32,028 bases of DNA. Source: Phycisphaerae bacterium (lineage in GTDB: Bacteria > Planctomycetota > Phycisphaerae > Sedimentisphaerales > Anaerohalosphaeraceae). The translations under genes and the position numbers were made by a program. Below, in pieces: positions 17,301-25,639 of this stretch. The notes under the pieces were generated by a model that saw only the letters and a list, made by a program, of their open reading frames with translations, ran no database searches and was not told where the DNA came from. The stretch covers positions 1-32,028 of the forward strand of contig JAOUFG010000022.1 in NCBI GenBank assembly GCA_029858345.1, given 5' to 3'. Numbering within the stretch: position 1 is the stretch's first letter; the number at the start of each line of letters is the position of its first letter.

Positions 17301-17329
17301 ATTATATAGATTTTTTGAAGTCAAGTCAA
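17301..17329 (-). promoter_or_regulatory. Strong sigma-70-type promoter of tpsBA
   Basis: On the minus strand TTGACT (17329-17324) is followed after exactly 17 bases by TATAAT (17306-17301). A second overlapping TTGACT lies at 17324-17319 but is spaced too closely. The predicted start near 17294 leaves a leader of about 145 bases before the tpsB ATG, long enough to hold regulatory structure, though I see no recognisable riboswitch. Confidence 0.7.
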
Positions 17330-17453
17330 GCAAAGGGATAAAACCGTTTTGTTGGGGTAAAAGGCACGACGAAAAAAGCCGATTTTGACAGGAAAAAATG
17401 GGAGTTATCGGACTTTCGGGGAGACGGCAAAAAAAGTGCCAAAATTTTATTCA

Positions 17454-17528
17454 AGGCGGCGGTGGGATTCGAACCCACGGAATAACGGTTTTGCAAACCG
17501 TCGCCTTAGTCCGCTTGGCTACGCCGCC
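17454..17528 (-). tRNA. tRNA-Cys (anticodon GCA)
   Basis: On the minus strand a 7-bp acceptor stem GGCGGCG/CGCCGCC, a D-arm GCC...GGC, a 5-bp anticodon stem ACGGT/ACCGT with loop TTGCAAA (anticodon GCA), and a T-arm GTGGG-TTCGAAT-CCCAC fold into a normal cloverleaf. The discriminator base is U, as usual for tRNA-Cys. The 3' CCA is not encoded (TTGA follows). It lies upstream of the tpsBA promoter on the same strand. Confidence 0.96.
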
Positions 17529-18181
17529 GAAGAAACAGGGATAAAACGATAACGATTGGACCCATGGATTTCAAGGAAATTACGTCTGAAACTCAAAATT
17601 TAATTAGGGACAGTTTATGTCTCATTTTTCCGGACGATGTCAGCCGATTTCCCGAGTCAATTTTTCGGAAGCACTCTCCGCCTTTTCCGGCTATGGCGAT
17701 TCAATATTGATTTGCTCGAAATTGAGGTGCTGGTGTCGAGGTCGCTGTTTTATGAAATCCTTGAAAGAATCAAACGCTTGAAATGAATACCGATTGGACA
17801 TGACTAATGTCAACTCTCACTGAAAAAACTGATGTTTCGAACGCCAGAGCAGTCAGGGTCTACGAAAAAGTAACAAATGGAAGTGATAGGAAGCAGAAGA
17901 AACCGTATCTATACGGAATTTTGAGGAGAACTGGGCATGGAATGGATTTTTCTTGACCCTGTGGTAGTGAATTTTGTAAAATTATCGACAATGTTAGGAG
18001 TTAATCGTGTTTTTTAAACTGTGTATTTGGAGGATGACAGATAAAATTTGTCGTGATTTAAGGAGATTAGGGCCCGATAAAAGTTCTCCCCACAGTGTAT
18101 AGGATTTCCTAAAGTGCAAGGAAAGAAACAACGATAGATAAACTGTGGAACTTATTACCTGAGAAGAAAGGGGATTTTAAG
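17529..18181. other. 650-bp AT-rich intergenic region between tRNA-Cys and the FG-GAP gene
   Basis: No convincing gene is present. Two short overlapping plus-strand frames (54 codons from 17617; 49 codons from 17637 to 17786, ending ...ILERIKRLK) lack ribosome binding sites; the second reads like a protein C-terminus and may be a gene remnant. The segment ATTAGGGACAGTTTATGTC at 17603-17621 resembles sequences found beside IS200/RAYT-type elements in other genomes. A possible promoter for the downstream gene is TTGACC at 17953-17958 with TAAAAT at 17977-17982 (18-base spacer). Confidence 0.4.
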
Positions 18182-19633
18182 ATGAAAATATTATTAAAAC
18201 AATCTGAGATGGCTATGCTAATGCTTGTTTTTTTGGTTAAGCTGGTAAGTGCTGATATCTCTTTTGATCCGCCTGTGGAATACACAGTAGGCAATAATCC
18301 GAGTCAAATAATCACAGTAAATGTCAACAATGATGATAACCTGGATTTAATAGCAGTCAATTTAAGTAATTCCGATACTATTTCTGTTCTGCTGGGCAGC
18401 GGAGACGGAGCATTCAGCGATGCACAGATATATTCGTTTGACGCTTTACTTCCCAGGTATTTAACAAGCGGCTACTTTAACGGTGGTAATAGTTTAGATG
18501 TGGCAATTGTAGGTTACGATTATGGCAATGATGGTCATATTACATTGCTTATGGGAAACGGTGCCGGAGGGTTCGGTGCTGGCGATGTCATACCTTTTAG
18601 TGATGAAATACACGGCATTACAAGTGGTGATTTCGATAATGATGGAGATTCCGACCTGGCTGTATCAGCGTATCACAATGGTTTATATATTGGTTTAAAC
18701 GACGGAAACAGCAATTTTAACTTTACACCTTTTCATACCATAAATGCACCGTCGGTTGTAAAAACAGCTGATTTAAACGGTGATACATACCTTGACCTTG
18801 TTGTGGCTTGCGGTTATCCCGGTGAGGTTGCAATCCTTTTGCGAAGTGAAGGTGGTTCTTTTCAGGAACCATGTTATTTTCCGGTAGGCAATGAAACTAA
18901 TCGAAATATCTATACACCATGCGGTATGGTCGTAGGAGATTTCGATAACGATAACACCATTGACATTATCCTGATTGGCTCATACCCCCGCATAGGAGGT
19001 AATGGAGACCTTTCTGTGCTACTGGGAAACGGCGATGGTACTTTCTCGGATCCGGTCAACTATCCGGTATTTGCCTATTCAATTGCAACCGAAGATTTTG
19101 ATAAAGACAGTGACCTCGACCTTGTTTTAAGTACGAATATCCTTGGATCCGGCCATACACTCTCTATATGGAAAGGAAATAATGATGGCACTTTTACGCC
19201 GGGAGCTGCCTATACAATTGGCGCTACCTATTCAATTATAACCGGAGATTTTGACAAAAATGACAGACCGGATTTGGCCCTCACCAGAGGCAATAAAGTT
19301 TTTGTTCTTCTAAATTCTTATGATCCCATAGAAGAATCCGAAGACATTTTAGAAGAAACGATACAGACAATCAATGCTTTCGGTGATAGCAACTTCAAAA
19401 ACAAAAACTTGAAGAAATCGCTTACTAACAAAATCAACGCTGTTCTTGAACTTATTAATGAACAAAACTACAGAGCGGCTATTGATAAGCTCCAACATGA
19501 TGTTTTGCATAAAACCAACGGATGTATTAATGCCGAAAGTCCGGATGCAAACGACTGGATTCTTGACTGCAACGCTCAGCTGCAAATTTATGAATTAATT
19601 ACTGCCGCCATTGCTCTTTTGCAAGATGTTTAA
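18182..19633 (+). CDS. Exported FG-GAP/VCBS-repeat protein with a C-terminal FIMAH-like domain
   Basis: The 483-residue protein starts with a signal peptide (hydrophobic about 10-22, cleavage near VSA-DIS) after an AAGGGG ribosome binding site. Residues about 25-385 hold some seven FG-GAP units, seen as repeated GDFDNDxxxDL/I motifs (for example GDFDNDGDSDLAVSAYHNG and DFDKDSDLDLVLS) alternating with LLGNGDGTFSDP strands. These form a calcium-binding beta-propeller usually found outside the cell in adhesion or polysaccharide-binding proteins. The last 95 residues are helical, with the LxxxINAVLELINEQNYRAAIDKL pattern of FIMAH domains. Its DNA is visibly AT-richer than its neighbours, so horizontal acquisition is possible. 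It stands alone between tRNA-Cys and mdh. Confidence 0.8.
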   Translation: MKILLKQSEMAMLMLVFLVKLVSADISFDPPVEYTVGNNPSQIITVNVNNDDNLDLIAVNLSNSDTISVLLGSGDGAFSDAQIYSFDALLPRYLTSGYFNGGNSLDVAIVGYDYGNDGHITLLMGNGAGGFGAGDVIPFSDEIHGITSGDFDNDGDSDLAVSAYHNGLYIGLNDGNSNFNFTPFHTINAPSVVKTADLNGDTYLDLVVACGYPGEVAILLRSEGGSFQEPCYFPVGNETNRNIYTPCGMVVGDFDNDNTIDIILIGSYPRIGGNGDLSVLLGNGDGTFSDPVNYPVFAYSIATEDFDKDSDLDLVLSTNILGSGHTLSIWKGNNDGTFTPGAAYTIGATYSIITGDFDKNDRPDLALTRGNKVFVLLNSYDPIEESEDILEETIQTINAFGDSNFKNKNLKKSLTNKINAVLELINEQNYRAAIDKLQHDVLHKTNGCINAESPDANDWILDCNAQLQIYELITAAIALLQDV

Positions 19634-19636
19634 GGG

Positions 19637-19661
19637 CAAAAGGTGTTTCCTGTCCCTTTTG
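19637..19661 (+). terminator. Weak hairpin after the FG-GAP gene
   Basis: CAAAAGG (19637-19643) pairs with CCTTTTG (19655-19661) directly after the stop codon. There is no T tract following, so a terminator role is uncertain. Confidence 0.3.
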
Positions 19662-19757
19662 GCTGAGGTAACCAAAATCCAGTGAGAGAGTATACCAGCT
19701 CACAACAATTTTGGCGACTCAGTTGCACTTATGAGTTGAATCCGCCTAATCCAAATT

Positions 19758-19884
19758 ATATACTGATCGCGATTGAGATTTCCCGTTTCTGCGCGGCGGA
19801 GTTTATCCCGGACTTGATCCGGGATCGCCTGTGGCCGTAAGTTACGAGCTTACTCGCGGGGATTTACTACCCTGAAGGGTATAC
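19758..19884. repeat. Intergenic dispersed repeat, copy 2, upstream of mdh
   Basis: Read on the minus strand it matches 27593-27700 over its length: ATACCCTTCAGGG-AGTAAAT-CCGCG-GTAA, then CGTAACTTACGGCCAC, and at the far end TCAATCG-GATCA-TATA. It differs by an inserted hairpin, ATCCCGGA-CTTGA-TCCGGGAT (19804-19824). The rest of the 300-base gap between the FG-GAP gene and mdh holds no ORF that I can support. Confidence 0.7.
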
Positions 19885-19933
19885 AAATGCAGAATTTGAA
19901 ATAGTAATAGAACATTTACCACAGGAGAAAAAT

Positions 19934-20866
19934 GTGAGCAGAGCAAAGATTACCGTTGTCGGGGCAGGGAATGTAGGTGCAACTGCGGCTCAAATAGCCG
20001 CTTCGAAGGGCCTGGGTGATGTCGTCCTGATCGACATTGTCAAAGGACTGCCTGAGGGTAAGGCCCTGGATATGGCTCAGCTTAAAGGGGTTAACGCTTC
20101 AGCAGGGAACGTGGTTGGGACGACGAACTGGGATGCGGCCGCCGACAGCGACATCGTGATTATCACCAGCGGCATGCCGCGCAAGCCGGGCATGAGCCGG
20201 GATGACCTTCTGGCTAAAAATGCCGGGATTGTCAAATCCGTTACCGAACAGATCGTTCGCACCTCGCCGAACAGTTTTATTATCGTTGTCTGCAATCCCC
20301 TGGATGTGATGACGTATGTCGCCGCAAAGATCAGCGGGTTTGAGAAAAACCGTGTCATGGGCATGGCCGGGGCCTTGGATTCGGCACGGTTTGCCTGTTT
20401 TATTGCCGAGGATCTGGGTGTCGATATTGCCGATATTCGGGGCGTGCTGATGGGCGGCCACGGCGATGATATGGTGCCGCTGCCGCGGTTTACGTCGGTG
20501 GCGGGAATTCCGCTGGGCGAACTGATGCCGCAGAACAGGATCGATATGCACGTTGAGCGGGCACGCAAGGGCGGTATCGAGATCGTCAACCTCAAGGGGA
20601 CCAGCGCCTATTACGCACCTGCGGCCGGGGCGGTTAAAATGGCCGAATCGATTCTCCATGACAGCAAAACCATCATGAGCTGCTGTGCGTATTGCGATGG
20701 CCAGTACAACGTTGGCGGGGCCTTTGTGGGTGTCCCCGTTATGCTCGGCGCCAACGGCGTGGAAAAAATCATCGAATTGAACTTGAATGAAAAGGAGTTA
20801 TCTGAACTGGCTGTTTCTGCCAGTCATGTTAAAGAACTCGTTTCGGTGGTTGAGACGATGCTGTAG
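19934..20866 (+). CDS. mdh: NAD-dependent malate dehydrogenase (LDH-like type)
   Basis: Catalyses reversible oxidation of malate to oxaloacetate with NAD in the cytoplasm. At 310 residues it belongs to the lactate-dehydrogenase-like malate dehydrogenases. Visible are the Rossmann GAGNVGA at 10-16, Asp34 at the end of strand 2 (NAD over NADP), the substrate loop MPRKPGMSRDD with Arg83 and Arg89 (malate-type arginine, not the glutamine of lactate dehydrogenase), Asn121 in NPLDVMT, Arg152 in ALDSARF, and the catalytic His176 in GGHGDDMVP. The start is GTG after AGGAGAAAAAT; the overlapping ATG gives an immediate stop. It stands alone behind a dispersed repeat and converges on the next gene with only four bases between stops. 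Confidence 0.95.
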   Translation: MSRAKITVVGAGNVGATAAQIAASKGLGDVVLIDIVKGLPEGKALDMAQLKGVNASAGNVVGTTNWDAAADSDIVIITSGMPRKPGMSRDDLLAKNAGIVKSVTEQIVRTSPNSFIIVVCNPLDVMTYVAAKISGFEKNRVMGMAGALDSARFACFIAEDLGVDIADIRGVLMGGHGDDMVPLPRFTSVAGIPLGELMPQNRIDMHVERARKGGIEIVNLKGTSAYYAPAAGAVKMAESILHDSKTIMSCCAYCDGQYNVGGAFVGVPVMLGANGVEKIIELNLNEKELSELAVSASHVKELVSVVETML

Positions 20867-20867
20867 G

Positions 20868-20889
20868 GATTCAAATGGGTTTTTGAATC
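20868..20889. terminator. Hairpin overlapping the convergent 3' ends of mdh and the cyclotransferase fusion
   Basis: GATTCAAA (20868-20875) pairs perfectly with TTTGAATC (20882-20889) around a 6-base loop. It starts two bases after the mdh stop and includes the last codons of the opposite gene. No T tract follows, so it is at best a weak terminator or a transcript-end structure. Confidence 0.35.
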
Positions 20890-22823
20890 GGGAAAGGCGG
20901 CCGCTGAGGTTCGCCTTTTTCAATGCGCTGATTAAACAGGCGGATCTGCAGGTCAACGGCCCCCAGTGCCCAATCGATATAGTGCCGTTTGTGATAAGGT
21001 CTGTTATGGGCCTCGTGCATCAGGCCATCGTAGATTGCGTCGAGAAAACGTCCCTTGGTGGTCCGCGCGATGGGTGTCGGGTTAGCGGCCCATTCCTTGA
21101 GTTCTTCGTATTCATTACGAAGTCGCCGGCTGGCGGCAAGTTGATCGGTTGTTAGATAATCCGCCGGATTCATCGCGATTTGAAGTCCTTTCAATGCCAT
21201 GATCAGCGGTTCATAATTCGCCCGTTTTTCAAGACGGATAAATTTATATTGGTGAATAAATACGGGTTTTTTGGTGTCCTTGTTTTCGTATAAATCGCTG
21301 GACAAATGCGGTTTGCGTTTACTGGTTCTGGCGAATACCAGTTCTTCACCGTACTTACTCCGTTCAATTTCATCATTAAACAATCGTGAAATCCACAATT
21401 TTCCCGAGCGGGTGGTTTCGGTGCCTCCGCCCAGAACAAAGAGGCATTTGACAAAGCTCAACGGCAGCACATTTTGTCTGCCAATTTGACTTCGTCGAAG
21501 CTGGAAGGATAAATGGAGACTGTGTGGATTGATCGGAAAAAATGATGTGATTTCGCGGATGATCTGATTGAGGACCCATGGGTCGGCTGTGGAGGGCTTT
21601 GAGATTTCGCCCAACGTGTTTAGCCGTCCGGGCGCCAGTTCGAGAAATCCGCGGCAGTTTTTAGCATTGGTGACGGAATGATCATCGATATAGCTTCCCA
21701 GCTTCCACCCAAGGATGTCCAGGGCAAAATCCCCGAAATAACGAAAACCGTCAAAGAGCGGATCTTGATTGGCAGTTGAATTGTGGATGGCTCGATGCCC
21801 CACATTGCTCAATTCCACTTCAGTGCCCAAGGGGACCAGGCCGGGCTGAAAGTTGTTACGGATAATCTGGAGGTTGGCCTGGACCACACGCGGGTCGAAT
21901 GCATTTTCGGCGGCCGCGACGGCATATTTGACATAATCAATCAGGTCAAATGATGAGCCGGCGGGCATGGTTTCCAGTCCCCGTTGTAAAATCAGGTCGA
22001 CCGAGGAATGATTGGAGTTAATGATTCGAAGCGCAATCAGTAAGCTCAAATGACGCGTGTAATAGCGTTGATTCGGGCAAAAACGATCCAGTTCAAAGCG
22101 AAAGCGGCCATAGATCATCGACTCGAAGTGATTTAGCAGTGACTGCTTGATCAGCAGGGCCAGATAGTTTTCAAAATACGGTTCTGCTTGTTGGTTTCCG
22201 TGGAGATGCTTAAAAGACGGACAGGGGCGGTTCAGTTCGTGTTCTAAAAAATAGTCGCTGACGGCGTCATGTCCCAGGTGGCTGATAACCAGATCCCGTT
22301 CCGTTGTTCCAAGCAGTTCGCGGCGGGCACGGCGCTCAATATCCGCATCCATGGATACTTCGCCGGGGCGAGTATGCCGATGAAAGAATTTTTCGATACG
22401 CTTGCGTAACCATAATTCGTGGATCAGATTCACATGAAAACGGTCCCCGAATCGCTGCCGCATCGATTTAGGGCTGGCCAGATAGGCCTGGGCCTGTGTG
22501 ATTCCATTGGCGGTATGGACGTTGACGGTTTCACGGTCGTAGAGCCTGCCTTCATATTTGTCAATGACCTGCATGGCTGACGGCGGCACATCATAGACAA
22601 CAAACCCTTCTACTTTTGCGGTCGAATCGGGAATGGCATAAAAATACACATTATCCGGGCTGACCCGGCGGTGGCCGGACAGCATTGCTAATTCCGCATA
22701 CAGTACGTTCTCGGGTTTTGAACCTGACGGTTTCAGGGAAAAACTGTATCCGCAGACGGACTCAAAAATAGAGGGGTCACGAAGGGAACCGTAGATAAAC
22801 AAATTGACGGATTTGTCATTCAT
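20871..22823 (-). CDS. Gamma-glutamylcyclotransferase-like domain fused to a putative glutamate-cysteine ligase/amidoligase-fold domain
   Basis: The 650-residue protein has two parts. Residues 1-120 are a gamma-glutamylcyclotransferase (AIG2/GGACT-like) domain: YGSLR at 11-15 and the catalytic-type Glu91 in DKYEGRLYDRETVNV. Such domains release gamma-glutamyl groups as 5-oxoproline. Residues about 200-610 show a pattern I read as the glutamine-synthetase/GCS-amidoligase fold: GTEVEL with Glu335 and Glu337, GFLELAPGR at 392-400, H434-S-L-H437-L-S439, and IRLEKR with Arg530, Glu532 and Arg534. Enzymes of that fold form amide bonds with glutamate-type carboxylates. The second assignment is motif-based and uncertain. 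It lies 42 bases after alanine racemase, probably in one operon. Confidence 0.65.
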   Translation of the reverse strand: MNDKSVNLFIYGSLRDPSIFESVCGYSFSLKPSGSKPENVLYAELAMLSGHRRVSPDNVYFYAIPDSTAKVEGFVVYDVPPSAMQVIDKYEGRLYDRETVNVHTANGITQAQAYLASPKSMRQRFGDRFHVNLIHELWLRKRIEKFFHRHTRPGEVSMDADIERRARRELLGTTERDLVISHLGHDAVSDYFLEHELNRPCPSFKHLHGNQQAEPYFENYLALLIKQSLLNHFESMIYGRFRFELDRFCPNQRYYTRHLSLLIALRIINSNHSSVDLILQRGLETMPAGSSFDLIDYVKYAVAAAENAFDPRVVQANLQIIRNNFQPGLVPLGTEVELSNVGHRAIHNSTANQDPLFDGFRYFGDFALDILGWKLGSYIDDHSVTNAKNCRGFLELAPGRLNTLGEISKPSTADPWVLNQIIREITSFFPINPHSLHLSFQLRRSQIGRQNVLPLSFVKCLFVLGGGTETTRSGKLWISRLFNDEIERSKYGEELVFARTSKRKPHLSSDLYENKDTKKPVFIHQYKFIRLEKRANYEPLIMALKGLQIAMNPADYLTTDQLAASRRLRNEYEELKEWAANPTPIARTTKGRFLDAIYDGLMHEAHNRPYHKRHYIDWALGAVDLQIRLFNQRIEKGEPQRPPFPIQKPI

Positions 22824-22865
22824 GAATATTCTTCAGAGTTATTATAATGTTTTTGCCCCCTCACG

Positions 22866-24014
22866 TCAATGAACGATTCGATTGACATGTGCATGGACCA
22901 ATGTCAGGATTTCATAGCAAATCGTGTCGGCCATATCCGCAAGCGCGTATGCCGAGCAGGGCGAATCATGATCATTATCCAGGACGATCGCCATTTGACC
23001 TAATTGTACATTCGGAATGTCGGTTACGTCCAGAATGACCTGATCCATGCAGACTCTGCCAATGACGGGGACAAATTGATTTCCGATTTTCATTTTAGCC
23101 GTATTGGAAAAACAGCGGCGATAACCATCAGCGTATCCCAAAGGCACGATCGCGGCGATGGTGCCTCGCTGCGTGGTAAAGGATTGACCATAACTTACCG
23201 TGTGACCTGCGGGGATGGATTTTATTTGCGTAATTGGGGCCATCAATTTCATTACTGGGGTCAGTTCGATTGGAGGATTCTGCATTCGGCGTGAATAATA
23301 ACCGTACATGGAGATCCCGCAGCGAACCATATCATAGTGGGCCCGGGGCATTTTAATGGTTGCGGCACTGTTGGCGGCGTGGATCAGGATGCGGCGGTCT
23401 TTAAGCCGGTGTTCGTTTAGAAAGCGTTCAAAGTTATCCTGCTGTTCGTATGCATAGGACAGGTCCTCTTCGTCTGCGGTGGCAAAATGGGTATAGACAC
23501 CCGCCAGTTCAAGATTGGGACATGCGTCGATCTGTTCGAGCAGTTGTTGAGCCAGTTCGGGCTCAATGCCGCACCGCCCCATCCCCGTTTCGATATTCAG
23601 GTGGACCTTCAACACGCCGGATGTGCTTTGGAGGGATTCGCGGACATATTTGAGTGAATCCAGAGAGGCCAGCACGCAGTGGAACCCTTTTTGGGCGCAG
23701 GCCTGGATTTCCTGAACGGACTGTGAAGGATTCAGCGGTTCCAGAATAAAAATCATTTGCCCCTGAACCATGGTGGAAATATGCAGGGCCTCATAAAAGG
23801 TGGCCACCGCAAATGCGTCAACACCGTCGCGCACCAGAATATTGACAATCTCGGTGATGCCGTGTCCGTAAGCGTTGGCCTTGACGACGGCACAGAATTT
23901 TGTTTGTTTGGGGCAAAGCCCTTTCAGTTTGCGGACATTGCTCAGCAGCTCCCGGGAATAGATGTGGGCCTGCAGGTCCGGACGAATATATTGTTGTGTG
24001 CGATAAACTCTCAT
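22866..24014 (-). CDS. alr: Alanine racemase
   Basis: Interconverts L- and D-alanine, supplying D-Ala for peptidoglycan. At 382 residues it has the normal length and order: an N-terminal alpha/beta barrel with the PLP lysine Lys45 in AVVKANAYGHG, the METGMGRCG-like IETGMGRCGI at 141-150, the HFATADEED loop, and HAANSAA at 212-218. The C-terminal beta domain carries the catalytic tyrosine Tyr275 in HTVSYGQSF and RVCMDQ at 320-325. Its ATG overlaps the stop of the glycosyltransferase upstream by four bases (ATGA), and there is no clear ribosome binding site, suggesting translational coupling. It is followed after 42 bases by the cyclotransferase fusion. Confidence 0.95.
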   Translation of the reverse strand: MRVYRTQQYIRPDLQAHIYSRELLSNVRKLKGLCPKQTKFCAVVKANAYGHGITEIVNILVRDGVDAFAVATFYEALHISTMVQGQMIFILEPLNPSQSVQEIQACAQKGFHCVLASLDSLKYVRESLQSTSGVLKVHLNIETGMGRCGIEPELAQQLLEQIDACPNLELAGVYTHFATADEEDLSYAYEQQDNFERFLNEHRLKDRRILIHAANSAATIKMPRAHYDMVRCGISMYGYYSRRMQNPPIELTPVMKLMAPITQIKSIPAGHTVSYGQSFTTQRGTIAAIVPLGYADGYRRCFSNTAKMKIGNQFVPVIGRVCMDQVILDVTDIPNVQLGQMAIVLDNDHDSPCSAYALADMADTICYEILTLVHAHVNRIVH

Positions 24015-24742
24015 GAGGATGTTAAGATTTCTTTTCGCAGTTTAAGAAGTTCTTTGAATGCCCGCAGAATCACTTTGATATTTGCCCCCGTTTGCTGTCC
24101 GGCCAGACGCGGATAGTGATGGACGCCGGTTTGGGCAATCGTATATCCTTTTCGCTGGGCGCGGGCCAGAATTTCCGTATCGATCAGGGCACCGGTACTG
24201 TGCATTTCGATATGGTCGAAGATGTCGCGTTTATAAAGCTTAAAGGCACAGTCGATATCTTTCAGCTTTAGGTTAAAAAGAAAACAAACCAGTTTTGTCC
24301 AGCAAAAGGCGTTTATCTTTCGGACCATGTTATCCTGCCTGCGGATACGGTATGCGCTGACAATATCAGACTCTTTAATGAGCGGCAACAAATTCGGCAG
24401 CTCAGCAATGTCGAATTGCCCGTCGCCATCGGTATAAAAAACATATTCTTTTGTCGCGGCCCGAAACCCGCTCTGCAGAGCGGCGCCGTACCCTTTGTTC
24501 TGTGTGTGATGAATCACACGCACTGCTGGATAGTCTTTTGCCAATTGGTCCGCCATCTCGGCAGTGCCGTCGGAACTGCCGTCATTGACCAGAATGATTT
24601 CGTAGTCAGCACAGATTCCGGCGATCACCGAAAGGGCTTTTTCCGTGAGTGAACGAACAGAGTCCTTTTCGTTGTAGCAGGGAAAAAACACACTCAACGA
24701 GTTGATTTTAAAGGGTTGGGCTGGATCGGTGCGTTCTTCCAT
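24011..24742 (-). CDS. Family 2 glycosyltransferase (polyprenyl-phosphate mannosyl/glucosyltransferase-like)
   Basis: The 243-residue cytoplasmic GT-A enzyme resembles DPM1-type transferases that move a sugar from a nucleotide onto a polyprenyl phosphate. It shows FFPCYNEKDSV at 19-29, the nucleotide-binding VNDGSSDGT at 52-60, NKGYGAALQSGF at 82-93, the metal-binding TDGDGQFD at 104-111 and an acceptor-site SAYRIRRQDNMVRK segment. There is no C-terminal membrane anchor. It begins three bases after the upstream ORF ends and overlaps alr by four bases, so it is embedded in a tight operon. The multi-pass membrane protein upstream could be a GT-C-type enzyme that uses its lipid-linked product; this is inference. 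Confidence 0.88.
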   Translation of the reverse strand: MEERTDPAQPFKINSLSVFFPCYNEKDSVRSLTEKALSVIAGICADYEIILVNDGSSDGTAEMADQLAKDYPAVRVIHHTQNKGYGAALQSGFRAATKEYVFYTDGDGQFDIAELPNLLPLIKESDIVSAYRIRRQDNMVRKINAFCWTKLVCFLFNLKLKDIDCAFKLYKRDIFDHIEMHSTGALIDTEILARAQRKGYTIAQTGVHHYPRLAGQQTGANIKVILRAFKELLKLRKEILTSS

Positions 24743-24745
24743 GTC

Positions 24746-25639
24746 TTACCATATCCCCTCGGCACTGATCTGCTCCAATTCACTTTGAAACTGTTTGGCT
24801 TGATCCATGTATTCCCCTGCATCGGGACGAACTCTGGCCAGAAAACGCGCTGCAATGATTGCGCTCTTCAGCCGCAGTCCAAAACCGTCTGTTTTGCGGT
24901 AGGCCTCTTTGTTTTTTTGCAGGCCGTCAAGATACTGCTGGAAAAACTCAGCGATCTTCTCACGGAAGGTTGGAATTCCCGAAAATCGAATCAATGTGGA
25001 TGCAGCGGTCGGAGAGAGTTGCTCCTCGAATGCACCGGAGACCAGATCGTACAGTTCCTTAAACCGATTGCTGTCCTTGGTTTCAATGATGACCGTCGCG
25101 GTTGTTAACTGTTTGGAAAACGCATCCGGAAACGCCGCGGTATCTGCCAGGATACGTTCGATGAGGGCCTTGCCCTGCGGGGTATCCGTATCGACAAGCA
25201 GGTGCTGGGTATCGTCAATGTAGGCCGTTTTCCAATTATCGAGTTGTTTCAATGCTCTCATAAATGTCGAATTCGATTGTGTTTGCGGCATCAGCACGAC
25301 CCAGACATCGCGTTCTTTAAGCTGCGTATCGATCCATTGGCCGGAATCTTTAAGGATTTCTGAGGTAATTTTTTTTCCTTTAATCTGTGCCTGCTGGACC
25401 GCTGGGCCGCCGGAATGAATCAGTTGCCAGAGGCGAAATGTTTCATGGTTATAAGCGGCTTGGGCACGGCCGTCCATGAACAGCTTTAAGGGAACTTGGC
25501 CGGTTTCAGGATCCGGTTTTTGTCCAAAGGCGATCGCGCCGCCTTCGGTCCAATAATTAAAGACACGCCCGCGGATGTCGTTATCATTGATAAAATCACA
25601 CACCTCGAAGGGTTTCAGATGAGATGCTGTCATTCGCAT
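24746..25639 (-). CDS. C-terminal extracytoplasmic part of a frameshifted multi-pass membrane protein
   Basis: This 297-residue ORF has no membrane span or signal peptide, yet starts with sequence (FINDNDIRGRVFNYWTEGGAI, then LKLFMDGRAQAAYN) that usually forms the soluble C-terminal domain of GT-C-like membrane proteins. Reading its frame upstream past the apparent ATG gives plausible protein, DPWPTDARYYSVFMRMTASH, overlapping the end of the 618-residue ORF. One missing base near 25679-25680 explains the break. If expressed separately, it could start at the ATG at 25633, which overlaps the upstream stop (ATGA), or at 25639. The rest is helical and of unknown function. It is three bases from the glycosyltransferase start. 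Confidence 0.6.
   Translation of the reverse strand: MRMTASHLKPFEVCDFINDNDIRGRVFNYWTEGGAIAFGQKPDPETGQVPLKLFMDGRAQAAYNHETFRLWQLIHSGGPAVQQAQIKGKKITSEILKDSGQWIDTQLKERDVWVVLMPQTQSNSTFMRALKQLDNWKTAYIDDTQHLLVDTDTPQGKALIERILADTAAFPDAFSKQLTTATVIIETKDSNRFKELYDLVSGAFEEQLSPTAASTLIRFSGIPTFREKIAEFFQQYLDGLQKNKEAYRKTDGFGLRLKSAIIAARFLARVRPDAGEYMDQAKQFQSELEQISAEGIW

Noticed and set aside
17617-17786. Two overlapping short ORFs upstream of the FG-GAP gene
   Set aside because: No ribosome binding site and under 55 codons. The second may be a remnant of a gene C-terminus, but the evidence is too thin to call.
20099-20659. 186-codon minus-strand frame opposite mdh
   Set aside because: Shadow of a strongly coding gene; Arg/His-rich with no family features.
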